Of a stretch of DNA of 64,000 nt, positions 54,323 through 63,331 are shown piece by piece. Source of the DNA: Gimesia maris (GTDB lineage: Bacteria > Planctomycetota > Planctomycetia > Planctomycetales > Planctomycetaceae); contig NZ_CP042910.1 in the NCBI RefSeq assembly GCF_008298035.1, forward strand, positions 5,533,001 to 5,597,000. Direction: 5' to 3'. Each line of letters begins with the position of its first letter. Within the stretch, counting starts at the first letter, position 1. Both the position numbers and the translations under genes were made by a program. The notes beneath the pieces are model-generated. The model was not told the DNA's origin and made no database searches. It saw only the letters and a list, made by a program, of their open reading frames with translations.

Positions 54323-54727
54323 TCAGGCATTAAACGCATGAATCATGCCCTCAATATTACCTTTCCATTCGGGGTAGTCTGTACTGTTTTCTGACCAGAG
54401 TTCATTCAATTCCGAATTCTTCGAAAGCACTCGATTCAACGCTAGTACACAGACTGGCTTTAAGTCGGTTACATCCAGACCCCGATGGTTCTGGACCCAT
54501 TCCTGATATTCGAGAGGCGGGTTGTCTCTGACTTCATACAAAAGCGAATACACGGTTTCCGCGGCTCCCAGAATCGAACAGCAATCATCATACTCCAGGT
54601 AGTCATCGGTTTCTTCCGGCGTTAAGGATTCGCGTAGAAACTGAACCGTGTTTTCGGCAGCGTACAGGTCGTATGCCCAGTCACAGGTGCTGTCATCTTC
54701 AAATGTAGTACATCCCCAGGCGCCCAT
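54323..54727 (-). CDS. DUF4259 protein
   Basis: 134 residues from ATG 54727, where the family start MGAWGCTTFEDDSTCDWAYDL begins; the ATG four codons upstream is less likely. GAAETV and VLALNRVLSKNSELNELWSENSTDYPEW are conserved DUF4259 blocks. A soluble protein without known function, seen near immunity and stress genes in some genomes. Confidence 0.85.
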   Translation of the reverse strand: MGAWGCTTFEDDSTCDWAYDLYAAENTVQFLRESLTPEETDDYLEYDDCCSILGAAETVYSLLYEVRDNPPLEYQEWVQNHRGLDVTDLKPVCVLALNRVLSKNSELNELWSENSTDYPEWKGNIEGMIHAFNA

Positions 54728-54758
54728 CGAATTCTCCACTCATGTTGTTTATTTTGAT

Positions 54759-55076
54759 TTAACCATCGATGATCGTGCCGTCCGCATGAGCCGTACGGCT
54801 GTGCAACAAGGCTCCTTTTTCATCATACTCGTTATGGAATTCCTGATCCTGCTTTCCCTGCAAATCAAATATCACTCCTGTCACAAAGCAAATCTTCTGT
54901 TGAACGCGATAAGCATCCTCATCGATAAGCGGATGCGAGTTGCTGTAGTATTCGTCCACAGGGAGCGATAATTTGAAGAGTGACCTGTGTGAAATGTCAA
55001 ATGCTTCCAATAGCACTGAAGCCGCAGGCCCAGACTGAGGTTCTGTAGATTCCCTTTGCAGATCTGATTTTTTCAT
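54759..55076 (-). CDS. Hypothetical protein (105 aa)
   Basis: 105 residues from ATG 55076; a TTG at 55097 would add seven. No signal peptide. Sequence: ISHRSLFKLSLPVDEYYSNSHP, then ICFVTGVIFDLQGKQDQEFHNEYDEKGALL, typical of a small beta-rich fold with alternating strand pattern. No family recognised. Same strand as DUF4259, 31 nt before it. Confidence 0.5.
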   Translation of the reverse strand: MKKSDLQRESTEPQSGPAASVLLEAFDISHRSLFKLSLPVDEYYSNSHPLIDEDAYRVQQKICFVTGVIFDLQGKQDQEFHNEYDEKGALLHSRTAHADGTIIDG

Positions 55077-55139
55077 TACGAAAAATGTCCGTCGCAACTC
55101 ATTGAATACATGATATGATCATACTCAGGAAATCATACC

Positions 55140-55643
55140 ATGAACAATGAACCGTTACAGAAAAAAAAGACTGCATTTTATGCTTCGAAATGGTTTTTTC
55201 ATAGCTGTTGTACGCTGGCGTTACTCACTTTTCTCGGGTTCATGATCTGGCCCTTTTATGCCTATCCGCCCTCACATCGGGAAGACGCGCGTACCTTAAA
55301 AACGATCTTTGCCATGACTCCCCAGTTTCTGGTAGAACAGCATTGTGATCTGACGGAATTGAAAGGGCCTGTGCAATTTGAGGACTCGCCAGAATGGTCT
55401 GAAACTTCGAACAGCCCTTTTAACTGGTTCACTCAACCGGTGTCCGGTGATCCGATGCTGGTGCTGCATCCCCGCTTGATAAAACCAGAAACGCGACCGG
55501 TTGATTTTGTCGAACGCTTTTATGTCGCAGCCCGACTACCGGACCGTCATCAAGGTCGCTGGGTCCTGCTGAATACGGGAGAGCCTCGCTATGTGAAAGA
55601 TGCCAGGATCCAGTGGGACACTCAGACGATTGCAGACCAGTGA
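55140..55643 (+). CDS. Membrane-anchored hypothetical protein
   Basis: 167 residues. One transmembrane helix (CCTLALLTFLGFMIWPFYAYP) after a basic cytosolic tail (PLQKKKTAFYASKW), then a soluble domain rich in Pro/Trp (FNWFTQPVSGDPMLVLHPRLIKPETRP). No family recognised. Confidence 0.6.
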   Translation: MNNEPLQKKKTAFYASKWFFHSCCTLALLTFLGFMIWPFYAYPPSHREDARTLKTIFAMTPQFLVEQHCDLTELKGPVQFEDSPEWSETSNSPFNWFTQPVSGDPMLVLHPRLIKPETRPVDFVERFYVAARLPDRHQGRWVLLNTGEPRYVKDARIQWDTQTIADQ

Positions 55644-55673
55644 GATCAAATATCTTGCTTTAGACAGAGATTA

Positions 55674-55711
55674 ATATAAAAAACAACCCGGGCCTTGCGA
55701 TCCGGGTTGTT
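55674..55711 (-). terminator. Terminator after coiled-coil lipoprotein gene
   Basis: ACAACCCGG, 10-nt loop, CCGGGTTGT. On the minus strand it is followed by TTTTTTATATT and lies ~38 nt after the stop of the 55749 gene. Confidence 0.85.
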
Positions 55712-55748
55712 AAATCGTGAATGCGGACTGATCCGTTTATTTCGTGGT

Positions 55749-56438
55749 TTATTTGTTGATCAGCGTTTTCACTTTATCAAGTTCCTGCTTGGCTTTCTGC
55801 AGGTTCTGTTCTGCTTCGGCGATATCTTCCTCTTCAGCTGCCAGTGATTCTTCTGCGTCTTTCACTGCTTCCTGAGCATCTTCTTTGTCGGCTTCACTGG
55901 TTTCACTCAGCTTCTTTTTCGCAGCAGCGAGAGTCGCTTCCGCTTCGGTGACTTCAGCCTGTTCTTCTTTCAAAGCTTTTTCGGCTTCCATCACGTTTTC
56001 CTGAGCGTTCTTCAAAGCTTCCACTTTCGTTTCGGCTAATCGGTTTCGCGCTTCCGTCACACGTTCTTCAGCCTCTTTTTTTGCTTCCGCAACATCTTCC
56101 GCGTTGGCTTTCCGGGCCTGAGCAAGTGACTCGTCCAGCTCACGCTGTGCTTCATTCACATCGCGCATTTCTTCGCTGACTTCAGCCGATGATTCACGTT
56201 CCTGACGGGCTTCCTGAACGTCTTGCATTTCTTCCCGAATGTTTTCGGTGCCGACGCGTCTGGTTTCGTGCATTTCAGCAGTCGCTTCCTGTTCGGCCTG
56301 AGCGATCTGCTCCTGGCCTTCCATCTTGGCTTCGTCCACATTCTTGCGGGCCTGCTCAATGGACTCTGAGTTTGTCTCACAGCCTACCAGAACCAGGGCA
56401 GCGAGTGCCGATGCAGAGCTTAGTTTCAAAAATGACAT
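55749..56438 (-). CDS. Coiled-coil lipoprotein
   Basis: 229 residues from ATG 56438 (GGAGAG just upstream). Lipobox ALVLVGC, then almost pure charged helix to the end: EQARKNVDEAKMEGQEQIAQ, EAQRELDESLAQARKANAEDVAEAKKEAEERV. It is rich in Glu, Ala, Lys and heptad-like, so a long coiled coil anchored by lipid. Probably structural or envelope-spacing, like Lpp-type proteins; not recognised as a known family. Confidence 0.8.
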   Translation of the reverse strand: MSFLKLSSASALAALVLVGCETNSESIEQARKNVDEAKMEGQEQIAQAEQEATAEMHETRRVGTENIREEMQDVQEARQERESSAEVSEEMRDVNEAQRELDESLAQARKANAEDVAEAKKEAEERVTEARNRLAETKVEALKNAQENVMEAEKALKEEQAEVTEAEATLAAAKKKLSETSEADKEDAQEAVKDAEESLAAEEEDIAEAEQNLQKAKQELDKVKTLINK

Positions 56439-56847
56439 GTTTCTCTCCTGTAAATTGTTCAATTATATTTGGCTGGGGTATTTGGCTGGGCTTCCCCACG
56501 TGAGCCTTGTTTGTATCTGGTGATATCTCCTGTACCTCACTTCGTTGTGAATACAGTTATGCAGATTCTATGCCAGTATTCAGCAACCCCTCAGAAACAG
56601 GGGGTAAAAACATTTCAGTACGTCAAATCGACATTCCTGTCGAACGATCAGCATCCAGTCAGGTCGTTTAGCGTACACAAAAAAACCGGTTTGCCCGTCT
56701 GCAGGAAAGAACGACTCTGGTCAAATATGAATTCCCGAAGCGCTTTCTTGATTCGTAATTTGACATGCAATACGATTTCGAAAACCTGAACCGTCTCAGA
56801 GCCGCCAGCGACCCAAACAAATATGCTTTGAAAATGGACCGAACCAC
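56439..56847. other. Intergenic region, no gene
   Basis: 409 nt between divergent genes. Frames here have odd composition and no homology features. A 12-bp direct repeat, TATTTGGCTGGG at 56466-56477 and 56479-56490, is the only pattern seen. Promoters for both flanking genes should be here. Confidence 0.5.
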
Positions 56848-58140
56848 ATGCGTCGTACCCAATTCGCCAGCCCTCTCATCTTTCTTGTTTTAATGCTGTT
56901 CGCATCCCGGGCCGGGGCACAAACCACCCTGATTCCATTTGGCAAGCACAGCACATGGCGGTACCAGGATGATGGCCAACCGTTGGCTCCCAACTGGATT
57001 GAGCCGGAATTTGATGATTCAAACTGGAAATCCGGTACTGCACCGCTGGGTTACGGGGAAGCAGATATCAGTACCACGCTAAGCTTCGGCAGCGTACCAC
57101 AGCAGAAACCGATCACAGCTCGTTTTCGACATTCGTTTCAGATACCAGACGCCGACCAACTCAAACAGCTGGTATTCATGATTCGCAGCGACGATGGCTG
57201 TGTTGTTTATCTGAACGGGAAAGAAATTCTCAGGCACAATCTCCCCCAGGGTCAAATTACAGCAGACACGCGTGCTTTGAAGCGATCCGACGGTCTGGAA
57301 GAACGTCTCTACCAGTATTTTAAAATCGATGCGGTTCAGCTGGTATCCGGCGCGAATGTAGTAGCAATTGAAGTTCATCAGGTGGATCCCCGCAGCAGCG
57401 ACCTCTTTCTGGACCTGGCTTTGCGGGGATATCCTGATGATGATTCCTTACGTCCGAAAATGCGGGAACAGGCGCGACAGGCGACCGTCGATTATCAATC
57501 AAAACATTTTGTCGGGCCGAAAATCAAGATTATGGACGGTTATGTCGACGGTGGTCGGGGAATGAAGCTGGATGAAAAGGGACAGGCATTTTCTCGGCGC
57601 GAGCTGATTATCGTCGACCGCCAGCGTGACGCCGCCCTCAAACAACATCTGGATTTCGCTCATTCCGAGGAATTAAAAGCATTAGAGCCACTTCACCGGG
57701 CGACGCGACTGGCGAAATATGTGGATCGGAATATGTCACTCGATAAAAACAATCGCTGGAGTACCCCGGCAGTCGTCCTGCTGACCAGGGAATATGCGAA
57801 TGAGGGAGTACTGCTGGGCGATGTGACTCGGCTGTGTGGCGCGGGTGTCTGTCGCCATCGGGCCCTGCTGTTCAAACTGCTGGCCGACGAGGCGGAACTC
57901 GACGTGGCGCTGGTCCGCGGTAATTATGGTGATGCCAGCCGTGTGGGCGGACATGCCTGGAACGAATTGTACCTGCCCGACGGCAGACGCTTCATCATTG
58001 ACACGATGCAGCGACGCATCGAGCTATTAGGAACAGATGGCAGCCAGACCAGCAGCCGCTACCTGACGGTCAAAAATAAACCCTGGTACCAGAACGCAGA
58101 ACCCGTTGAGGCGAAGCAGCCTAAAAAAATTGCGAATTGA
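56848..58140 (+). CDS. Secreted EDR1-like transglutaminase-fold protein
   Basis: 430 residues. Signal peptide (IFLVLMLFASRAGAQ). Residues ~30-190 are a galactose-binding-like domain (FDDSNWKSGTAPLGYGE, GCVVYLNGKEILRHNLP, SGANVVAIEVHQ). The C-terminal part is a transglutaminase-like domain with the EDR1 layout: C335 (AGVCRHRALLFKLLADEAEL), H369 (GGHAWNELYLPDG), D385 (FIIDTMQ), a proper Cys-His-Asp triad. Possibly a cysteine peptidase or transferase in the envelope; substrate unknown. Confidence 0.8.
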   Translation: MRRTQFASPLIFLVLMLFASRAGAQTTLIPFGKHSTWRYQDDGQPLAPNWIEPEFDDSNWKSGTAPLGYGEADISTTLSFGSVPQQKPITARFRHSFQIPDADQLKQLVFMIRSDDGCVVYLNGKEILRHNLPQGQITADTRALKRSDGLEERLYQYFKIDAVQLVSGANVVAIEVHQVDPRSSDLFLDLALRGYPDDDSLRPKMREQARQATVDYQSKHFVGPKIKIMDGYVDGGRGMKLDEKGQAFSRRELIIVDRQRDAALKQHLDFAHSEELKALEPLHRATRLAKYVDRNMSLDKNNRWSTPAVVLLTREYANEGVLLGDVTRLCGAGVCRHRALLFKLLADEAELDVALVRGNYGDASRVGGHAWNELYLPDGRRFIIDTMQRRIELLGTDGSQTSSRYLTVKNKPWYQNAEPVEAKQPKKIAN

Positions 58141-58151
58141 GCCATCCCCCT

Positions 58152-58247
58152 TCAATACAGGTTCTTTTTCAGCACGTCCAGCTTAAACGACTCAGAGCCA
58201 ACCATCACCTGATACACAATACCTATGAGAGAAATGATACAGAGAGT
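58152..58247 (-). pseudogene. Relic of a gene 3' end (LDVLKKNLY tail)
   Basis: Read on the minus strand, an open stretch ends with KLDVLKKNLY and TGA at 58152-58154. The same C-terminus, PLDVLKKNLY, ends the gene that enters from the right edge (63922-64000), and the DNA matches at ~23 of 28 positions. Upstream, the relic soon meets a stop (58248-58250). It is most likely the left-over 3' end of a former homologue. Confidence 0.55.
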
Positions 58248-58282
58248 CTAGTAGATAAGCTGGATTCTGATTAAGTCAGACT

Positions 58283-58366
58283 TAGACTGTGTCCAGTTTT
58301 ACTATAGCGGCTCCAGAGCCATTTGGAGCGAGTATAATAGATTGAGAGACGCTATGGTTAAATGTG
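58283..58366. repeat. Interspersed palindromic element, copy 2 (84 bp)
   Basis: Same ends as 13221-13303 (GTGTCCAGTTTTACTATAGCG left, CGCTATGGTTAAATGTG right). The arms pair as ACTATAGCG/CGCTATGGT with one G-U, and the middle forms GCTCCA...TGGAGC, different in sequence from copy 1 but in the same position. A TATAAT lies inside. It is next to the gene relic at 58152-58247, consistent with a rearranged site. Confidence 0.7.
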
Positions 58367-58390
58367 ACGCGATCTTGCTCAGGACACAAA

Positions 58391-60316
58391 TTATTCAGCG
58401 TCGTTCAACACAAAACAGAAGCGACTTTGCTTACGCTGAAACGGATTCCCCACCAGTTCTGGAGAATCCCCTACGAGATAACCTCCCCAGTCGACTGCTC
58501 CAGTTCCCCAATGTGCGGCTTTTACTTTTCTGACCGCCGTGTCTCTTGGGTCCCGCAGCTGGTTCTTTCCGATTTTGAGAACAGGACTGCCGAGAGTCAT
58601 CCCATCAGCGGGATCAGAAAATTTAAACGAAAGTGTATTGGCTGCGTGCAGTTGTGAAGCCTTGATCGGAAAAGAATACGCTTTACGCGTGTTGGCGGGG
58701 ATCGATCCAACAACCTCTTCGTTGAATAAGACTTGAACCTTGCCGGTCGGCGTCTTCTTAATCTTAGCGTTTGAGATGCGCGCTCCGACTGAAAATTCCA
58801 GAATGGCATCAGGCCAGTTGCCTGCGGGTTTCGCACCGTTGGCCACGACGAATTGTCTGTCGCGAATTTCAGTGGCAAGATTGCTTCTGACCTGAAAATT
58901 GAGATGTCCATCCGGCAATGAAGCCGAATCTACGGTGACAGCGTACTGTTTTCGATAAAAGGGTTGACCCGTTTCCCGCATCGGTTTCCAGTCTGTACCA
59001 TTCAGTGAATATTCCAGGAATTCCCCCGGCTCAGGCTGCACCAGATGTGCCTGCACTTCAGTTTTCCCTTGCCAGTCGGCACCAATACGAGGCGACACGA
59101 TGGCGATGCGCTGTCCCAGTCCCTTATAGAAATAATCCATTTCCTCGCCGACAACGCGATAAATCAGGTAACCCTGCGGAGACAGATCCGGACAAAGCTG
59201 TTCCGTTTTGGGATTCCACCAGCAGCCGGCCAGAGCGCCCCCCGTACGAAACGGGACCGGCTGGGTTTTCTCACTAACGACATGGTCATCACCCAACAGT
59301 TGAAAACGGATATCGTGCTGTTGCGCCATTTTTGTAAAATCGGGACAGTATTCTGTCAGATCGTGTTCTGAAGTGGTCACGACATAAGTCCCCGGGCTGC
59401 GCTGCTGCAGATCCTGATTCATCCACGCCGTATGCATTGGTTGAACCTGGAGCGTCGGGTAGTCCCGTTTCTTCCCATTTACAGTCAGTTTTCGCTTACC
59501 CAGGTGATAACAGTAATCGACTGAGACAAAATGGATCTTACCATATTCAAACGAAAAGAAATGCGGGCCAAGGTACTCCCAGAAAAGAGGCTTGGCACAA
59601 CGATGGTCGCCTCGCGGAAATTCATCAAGACGATACACTGAATCCGTGTGATCGCCGGCCACATTATAATAAGGCATCGTCAGATGATTCATGATGCCCG
59701 TATAATTTTGGAAGCCGGCGCGTCCATTGGCGGGACTGCTCAACAGCGCTTTGGACAGATTCAGCAGATCGCCACTGTTGACCACAAACCGTGGTTTCGG
59801 AGTCAGTTTATTTGCTTCCTCAACGAAACGGCTCAATCCTTTGAGAGCGACAGGATCCTTGGAGATATGCGTGTCGGTAACATGGATGAATATGAATTCG
59901 CGCTCGTCATCTACGGCTGGTTTGAGTTCGAAATTCACCTCACCCGCCAGCGGTTTGTACCAGTCCCCCTGAATATCATAACCCGCGGGACGCGTCACAT
60001 TGATAAACACGGCAGCTGGATTCGGTTTCAATTCATAAGCGCCCTGCGCGTCTGTTTTGACAACGGAATACCCGTCTGAAACACTCACCCCCGGCAAACC
60101 GGAGGCTGTGCCAGACGCATGCAGCATCAGCTTTCCGGTAATCACCGCAGGAACCTTAGCTCCGTAATTCGGCTGAGGCGTTTCTTTCGGAAGCAGCTTC
60201 AACGTTTGAGAAACATCCGTTGTGCCAGGCGTTCGTTCCGCTGACACGAGGATATCTGGAGCTGTCATCACTCCAGCGGCGATGACAATAAAACCAAGAA
60301 ATAAATAGAAGCGCAT
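58391..60316 (-). CDS. Divergent calcineurin-like phosphoesterase, secreted
   Basis: 641 residues. Signal peptide, then a carboxypeptidase-regulatory-like domain (~55-130), the phosphoesterase domain (~140-400), and a C-terminal beta region. Metal motifs: FIHVTDTHISKD (D-x-H) and VNSGDLLN (GD) are intact. However the usual GNH(D/E) reads VAGDHTD, and the GHxH position reads LGDDHVV. So the fold is clear but the asparagine and one histidine expected for catalysis are replaced. Altered specificity or loss of activity is possible. It lies downstream of the DUF1559, FecR, sigma cluster on the same strand. Confidence 0.8.
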   Translation of the reverse strand: MRFYLFLGFIVIAAGVMTAPDILVSAERTPGTTDVSQTLKLLPKETPQPNYGAKVPAVITGKLMLHASGTASGLPGVSVSDGYSVVKTDAQGAYELKPNPAAVFINVTRPAGYDIQGDWYKPLAGEVNFELKPAVDDEREFIFIHVTDTHISKDPVALKGLSRFVEEANKLTPKPRFVVNSGDLLNLSKALLSSPANGRAGFQNYTGIMNHLTMPYYNVAGDHTDSVYRLDEFPRGDHRCAKPLFWEYLGPHFFSFEYGKIHFVSVDYCYHLGKRKLTVNGKKRDYPTLQVQPMHTAWMNQDLQQRSPGTYVVTTSEHDLTEYCPDFTKMAQQHDIRFQLLGDDHVVSEKTQPVPFRTGGALAGCWWNPKTEQLCPDLSPQGYLIYRVVGEEMDYFYKGLGQRIAIVSPRIGADWQGKTEVQAHLVQPEPGEFLEYSLNGTDWKPMRETGQPFYRKQYAVTVDSASLPDGHLNFQVRSNLATEIRDRQFVVANGAKPAGNWPDAILEFSVGARISNAKIKKTPTGKVQVLFNEEVVGSIPANTRKAYSFPIKASQLHAANTLSFKFSDPADGMTLGSPVLKIGKNQLRDPRDTAVRKVKAAHWGTGAVDWGGYLVGDSPELVGNPFQRKQSRFCFVLNDAE

Positions 60317-60393
60317 TACCTGACTCTCCGTTTTTCAAAACTGTATTCCAGCGACATTCCGACGATTCAAAAGCGAACGATTAAGACCGTCGC

Positions 60394-61236
60394 TTAGAAT
60401 TCGCCCAGTATCTCGCCACCATTATAGGTTCCTAATCCAGTATAGATATCTCCACTGATATTTTCTGAGAGAAACCTCACACGTCCGTCAGCAAAGACAA
60501 AGTGGCATCCACCAACGTGCACACTGCTGAAGCCATCGTCCACATCCGGACCGTTGATCCGATACGTATCATTGGCATTGGAGAGAATGTCACGGGAGTT
60601 AGATGACTTCCCGACCCACAACCCGCCTTTATGATTTTGCGTATCTGATTCGCCTACGATTAAGGTATTACTGGCTCCATCCGTGAAATCACGTAACATG
60701 CGTTTCTCCGGATGAAAAGTGGGAGTTCCAGCGTAATAAGTCAGGACAGAACGTAGTGCTTTGTAATTTGATTTACCGTAAGAGCCGGTAATTTTTGTAT
60801 TGATGCCTCCCGAGGGGTCTGAAGGACAATTAAAAACGGGCAAGCTTACTTTTGCAAAACCTGAGCTGTCAGTCATGGGAGTCAGCGTGGTCCAGAAAAC
60901 ATTCATCGCACCCGTTTCGCTGATTTTCTGATACAGGGTCGCCTGATCCATATACGGCAGCAGAAACATTGACCAGCCCAGATTATTGCCCGAAGTCACT
61001 CCCCCCACAACCTGATCCACATAACAGGGCGGAAATGAGCGGTGCGTATCGTGATAGTTGTGGAGTGCCAGGCCGATTTGTTTCAGATTATTTTTGCAAG
61101 TGCTGCGGCGGGCGGCTTCGCGTGCCTGCTGAACGGCGGGTAACAGCAAGGCAATCAGAATGGCAATGATGGCAATCACTACCAGCAATTCAATCAGTGT
61201 AAATCCGGTTCGCTTTTTTTGCATTAGTTTCATCAT
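60394..61236 (-). CDS. DUF1559 pseudopilin-like protein
   Basis: 280 residues, with several ATGs at the start (61236, 61233, 61224) near AGGAG. Leader ending RTG, then [26 protein letters not shown] with prepilin-type cleavage. STCKNNLKQIGLALHNYHDTH, DGASNTLIVGESDTQNHKGG and the final VHVGGCHFVFADGRVRFLSENISG are DUF1559 hallmarks. It is the same family as 42038, but clearly diverged. Located between the phosphoesterase and the FecR gene. Confidence 0.92.
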   Translation of the reverse strand: MMKLMQKKRTGFTLIELLVVIAIIAILIALLLPAVQQAREAARRSTCKNNLKQIGLALHNYHDTHRSFPPCYVDQVVGGVTSGNNLGWSMFLLPYMDQATLYQKISETGAMNVFWTTLTPMTDSSGFAKVSLPVFNCPSDPSGGINTKITGSYGKSNYKALRSVLTYYAGTPTFHPEKRMLRDFTDGASNTLIVGESDTQNHKGGLWVGKSSNSRDILSNANDTYRINGPDVDDGFSSVHVGGCHFVFADGRVRFLSENISGDIYTGLGTYNGGEILGEF

Positions 61237-61341
61237 CTTCTCCTGTGAAATAAATTAAGGGAACTCACTTTTCGATCCCCTTGCTGCCATACAGATTTAG
61301 TATTCCATCTGCTTTGTGTTTGTTAAAATTTTCGTAATTTG

Positions 61342-62778
61342 TCACTCATCCACTGCCACTAAAACTCGCATTGCATTCATATTTCGATGTCCCTGGTTTC
61401 TGGATAAGACCCAGTTCAGGGAAAGGGTTCGCATGTCTGGCAACAGGCTGACTTCATCTTCGGCGGTACGGAGATTCTTTTTCTTGCCATTACCGAGATA
61501 TTCAACTTCAGGGTGACCGAGTATCTGATCTGTCTGCTGTAGCAGCATATCTGTCTGCAGGATACCTAAGATCCTGTTTTGAAATTGAAGCTGTCCTTCC
61601 AGTTGAATCCGCGTTTGTGTTTTGGAAAATTGCGGATCTCCAGGATGAAAGGCATCGTGATGAACGTAATAAACGTCTACCCGAGTCCCTTTTTTAATGA
61701 CGCCGGCTTCAAATTGTGACTGACTCGCCTTGCCCGATGCATCCCGTTCTTTACCTGGAACAGGGGCATTACAGTTGATGTCGACGGGTAAAATGAAACT
61801 CTGCCGCTCCTGAAACACGAACATATTATCGTTTGAAGTCAATTTAGTGACCGCGACACTTTCTGGCAGGTTTGACAACAATTTCAGATTACCGGCGAGC
61901 TGCTTAATGCGTGATTGATAACACAGGCAAGCTCCAAACAGGGAATCCGATTCCGTCTGGCTTTCTACCAGATTTCCGCCGGGTTCCAATTTTGAAGACT
62001 GTCCTGTCAACAAGAGTTGCGGTAAACGAGGTGTTGCTGTTGTTTCTGTCTCCTGGCAGCTGACAGCGCCTTGGAAAACATGCACTTCCGCACCGCCGGT
62101 TTCGTCAACAAAGAATCCGAACCGCGTGCCGAGGTCCACAACATTCATGCGAGGAGATTGTATTTCGAAGCCAATTGCCCGCTGAGGGACGTCAGCTGTC
62201 ATCGTTCCCTGTGACAAATACAACTCATTTGAGTTCAACAAATGAAACCGGGCAGGACCTGCGACCAGCACATCAACACCAGAATTCATTTTCAAGCGCA
62301 GGATACCCTGATTTAAATTATACTCCCGACGTGTCTGCAAATGCTCATCAACTTTGCAGAGCACATCCAGAGACTTTAACTCTCCTCCCGTGATCTCTTT
62401 AAAAGTCGCCGCATTGTAGATCAAAGAAGTTTCATTTTCTGACCTCGAAGACGTAACCCTTTCTGAGATCGAGTGAGGCAGCCCCAATACATATCCCAGC
62501 GTGACGGCCACCACGAGCATGAGCGCAATCGAAAAATATCGGCGAAGCAGAGATTTCTTGCGATCAGGTGTCTCCCCAACCAGCTTATGTATCCAGACTC
62601 GGGACTTCTGAACTTCGACCCATTCACGAATGACCTTTTCTTCACAGGAGATCTCGATCAGCAAACGCGCCAGATCCTCTTCTGTACAAATTCGATATTC
62701 GAGTGCCTTGACTTCGTCTACTTCTAAATCAGAAGCAAGGTAGGTTTCGAGCAGATCTCGATCATCAGACTGAATCAT
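61342..62778 (-). CDS. FecR-type anti-sigma/regulatory membrane protein
   Basis: 478 residues. Cytosolic N-terminus (~1-75), one transmembrane helix (RRYFSIALMLVVAVTLGYVLGL, ~78-100), then a FecR domain: LRLKMNSGVDVLVAGPARFHLLNSNELYLSQGTMTADVPQRAIGFEIQSPRMNVVDLGTRFGFFVDETG, EVHVFQGAVSC. The start overlaps the end of the sigma gene by 14 nt, so the pair is co-translated. It should transmit a periplasmic signal to the sigma factor. Confidence 0.88.
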   Translation of the reverse strand: MIQSDDRDLLETYLASDLEVDEVKALEYRICTEEDLARLLIEISCEEKVIREWVEVQKSRVWIHKLVGETPDRKKSLLRRYFSIALMLVVAVTLGYVLGLPHSISERVTSSRSENETSLIYNAATFKEITGGELKSLDVLCKVDEHLQTRREYNLNQGILRLKMNSGVDVLVAGPARFHLLNSNELYLSQGTMTADVPQRAIGFEIQSPRMNVVDLGTRFGFFVDETGGAEVHVFQGAVSCQETETTATPRLPQLLLTGQSSKLEPGGNLVESQTESDSLFGACLCYQSRIKQLAGNLKLLSNLPESVAVTKLTSNDNMFVFQERQSFILPVDINCNAPVPGKERDASGKASQSQFEAGVIKKGTRVDVYYVHHDAFHPGDPQFSKTQTRIQLEGQLQFQNRILGILQTDMLLQQTDQILGHPEVEYLGNGKKKNLRTAEDEVSLLPDMRTLSLNWVLSRNQGHRNMNAMRVLVAVDE

Positions 62779-63331
62779 ATGACACCTCCGATGATCTGTC
62801 TGGCGATACCTCTGACGTCACCTGTTTCTCCACACAGTTTCGAAGTAAGGTCTTGATTCGTTTCAGACGAGAATAAATAGAATGCAAACTCTTCCCATAG
62901 CGGGAAGCAATGTCAGAGATATCTTCACTGGATCCGTCATACCTGGTCAGAATTAATTCCCGACTGAACCCCGGCAGTTTGTCGAGGCATTTCATCAGTA
63001 TTTCACGAAAATTTAATCGTGAATGATTTTCTTCCACCTGGTCAACGGCGTCTGCCAACGCAGCGACGACATGCGGGTTAAACGGTTTCTCTTTTTTCTG
63101 ATTTTTCAGATGCGCCAGCACCTGATGAAAGGCAATTTCACGTACCCAGGGAAAAAAGGAATCCCGATTCTTAAGCTGATCAAAGGACTCAATGGCGATC
63201 ACGCAAACATCATGCAGAATATCTTCCGCTTCGGTATGGTTTCTCACACAGGAAAAGATATACCCGTACAGGGCAGTCCTGTGCTGCAAGAGCAATCGTG
63301 TTCGAACCGAAAGGTAATTATCAATATTCAT
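62765..63331 (-). CDS. ECF-type RNA polymerase sigma factor
   Basis: 188 residues. Region 2: LYGYIFSCVRNHTEAEDILHDVCVIAIESFDQLKNRDSFFPWVREIAFHQVLAHLK; region 4: LDKLPGFSRELILTRYDGSSEDISDIASRYGKSLHSIYSRLKRIKTLL. No region 3, as in ECF sigma factors. It resembles the planctomycete group paired with FecR proteins. Its partner overlaps at the 3' end, and DUF1559 and the phosphoesterase follow on the same strand, so they are likely targets. Confidence 0.92.
   Translation of the reverse strand: MNIDNYLSVRTRLLLQHRTALYGYIFSCVRNHTEAEDILHDVCVIAIESFDQLKNRDSFFPWVREIAFHQVLAHLKNQKKEKPFNPHVVAALADAVDQVEENHSRLNFREILMKCLDKLPGFSRELILTRYDGSSEDISDIASRYGKSLHSIYSRLKRIKTLLRNCVEKQVTSEVSPDRSSEVSYDSV

Noticed and set aside
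56469-56789. 106-residue plus-strand frame in the 56.4-56.8 kb gap
   Set aside because: No ribosome site, no conserved-looking sequence, odd composition.
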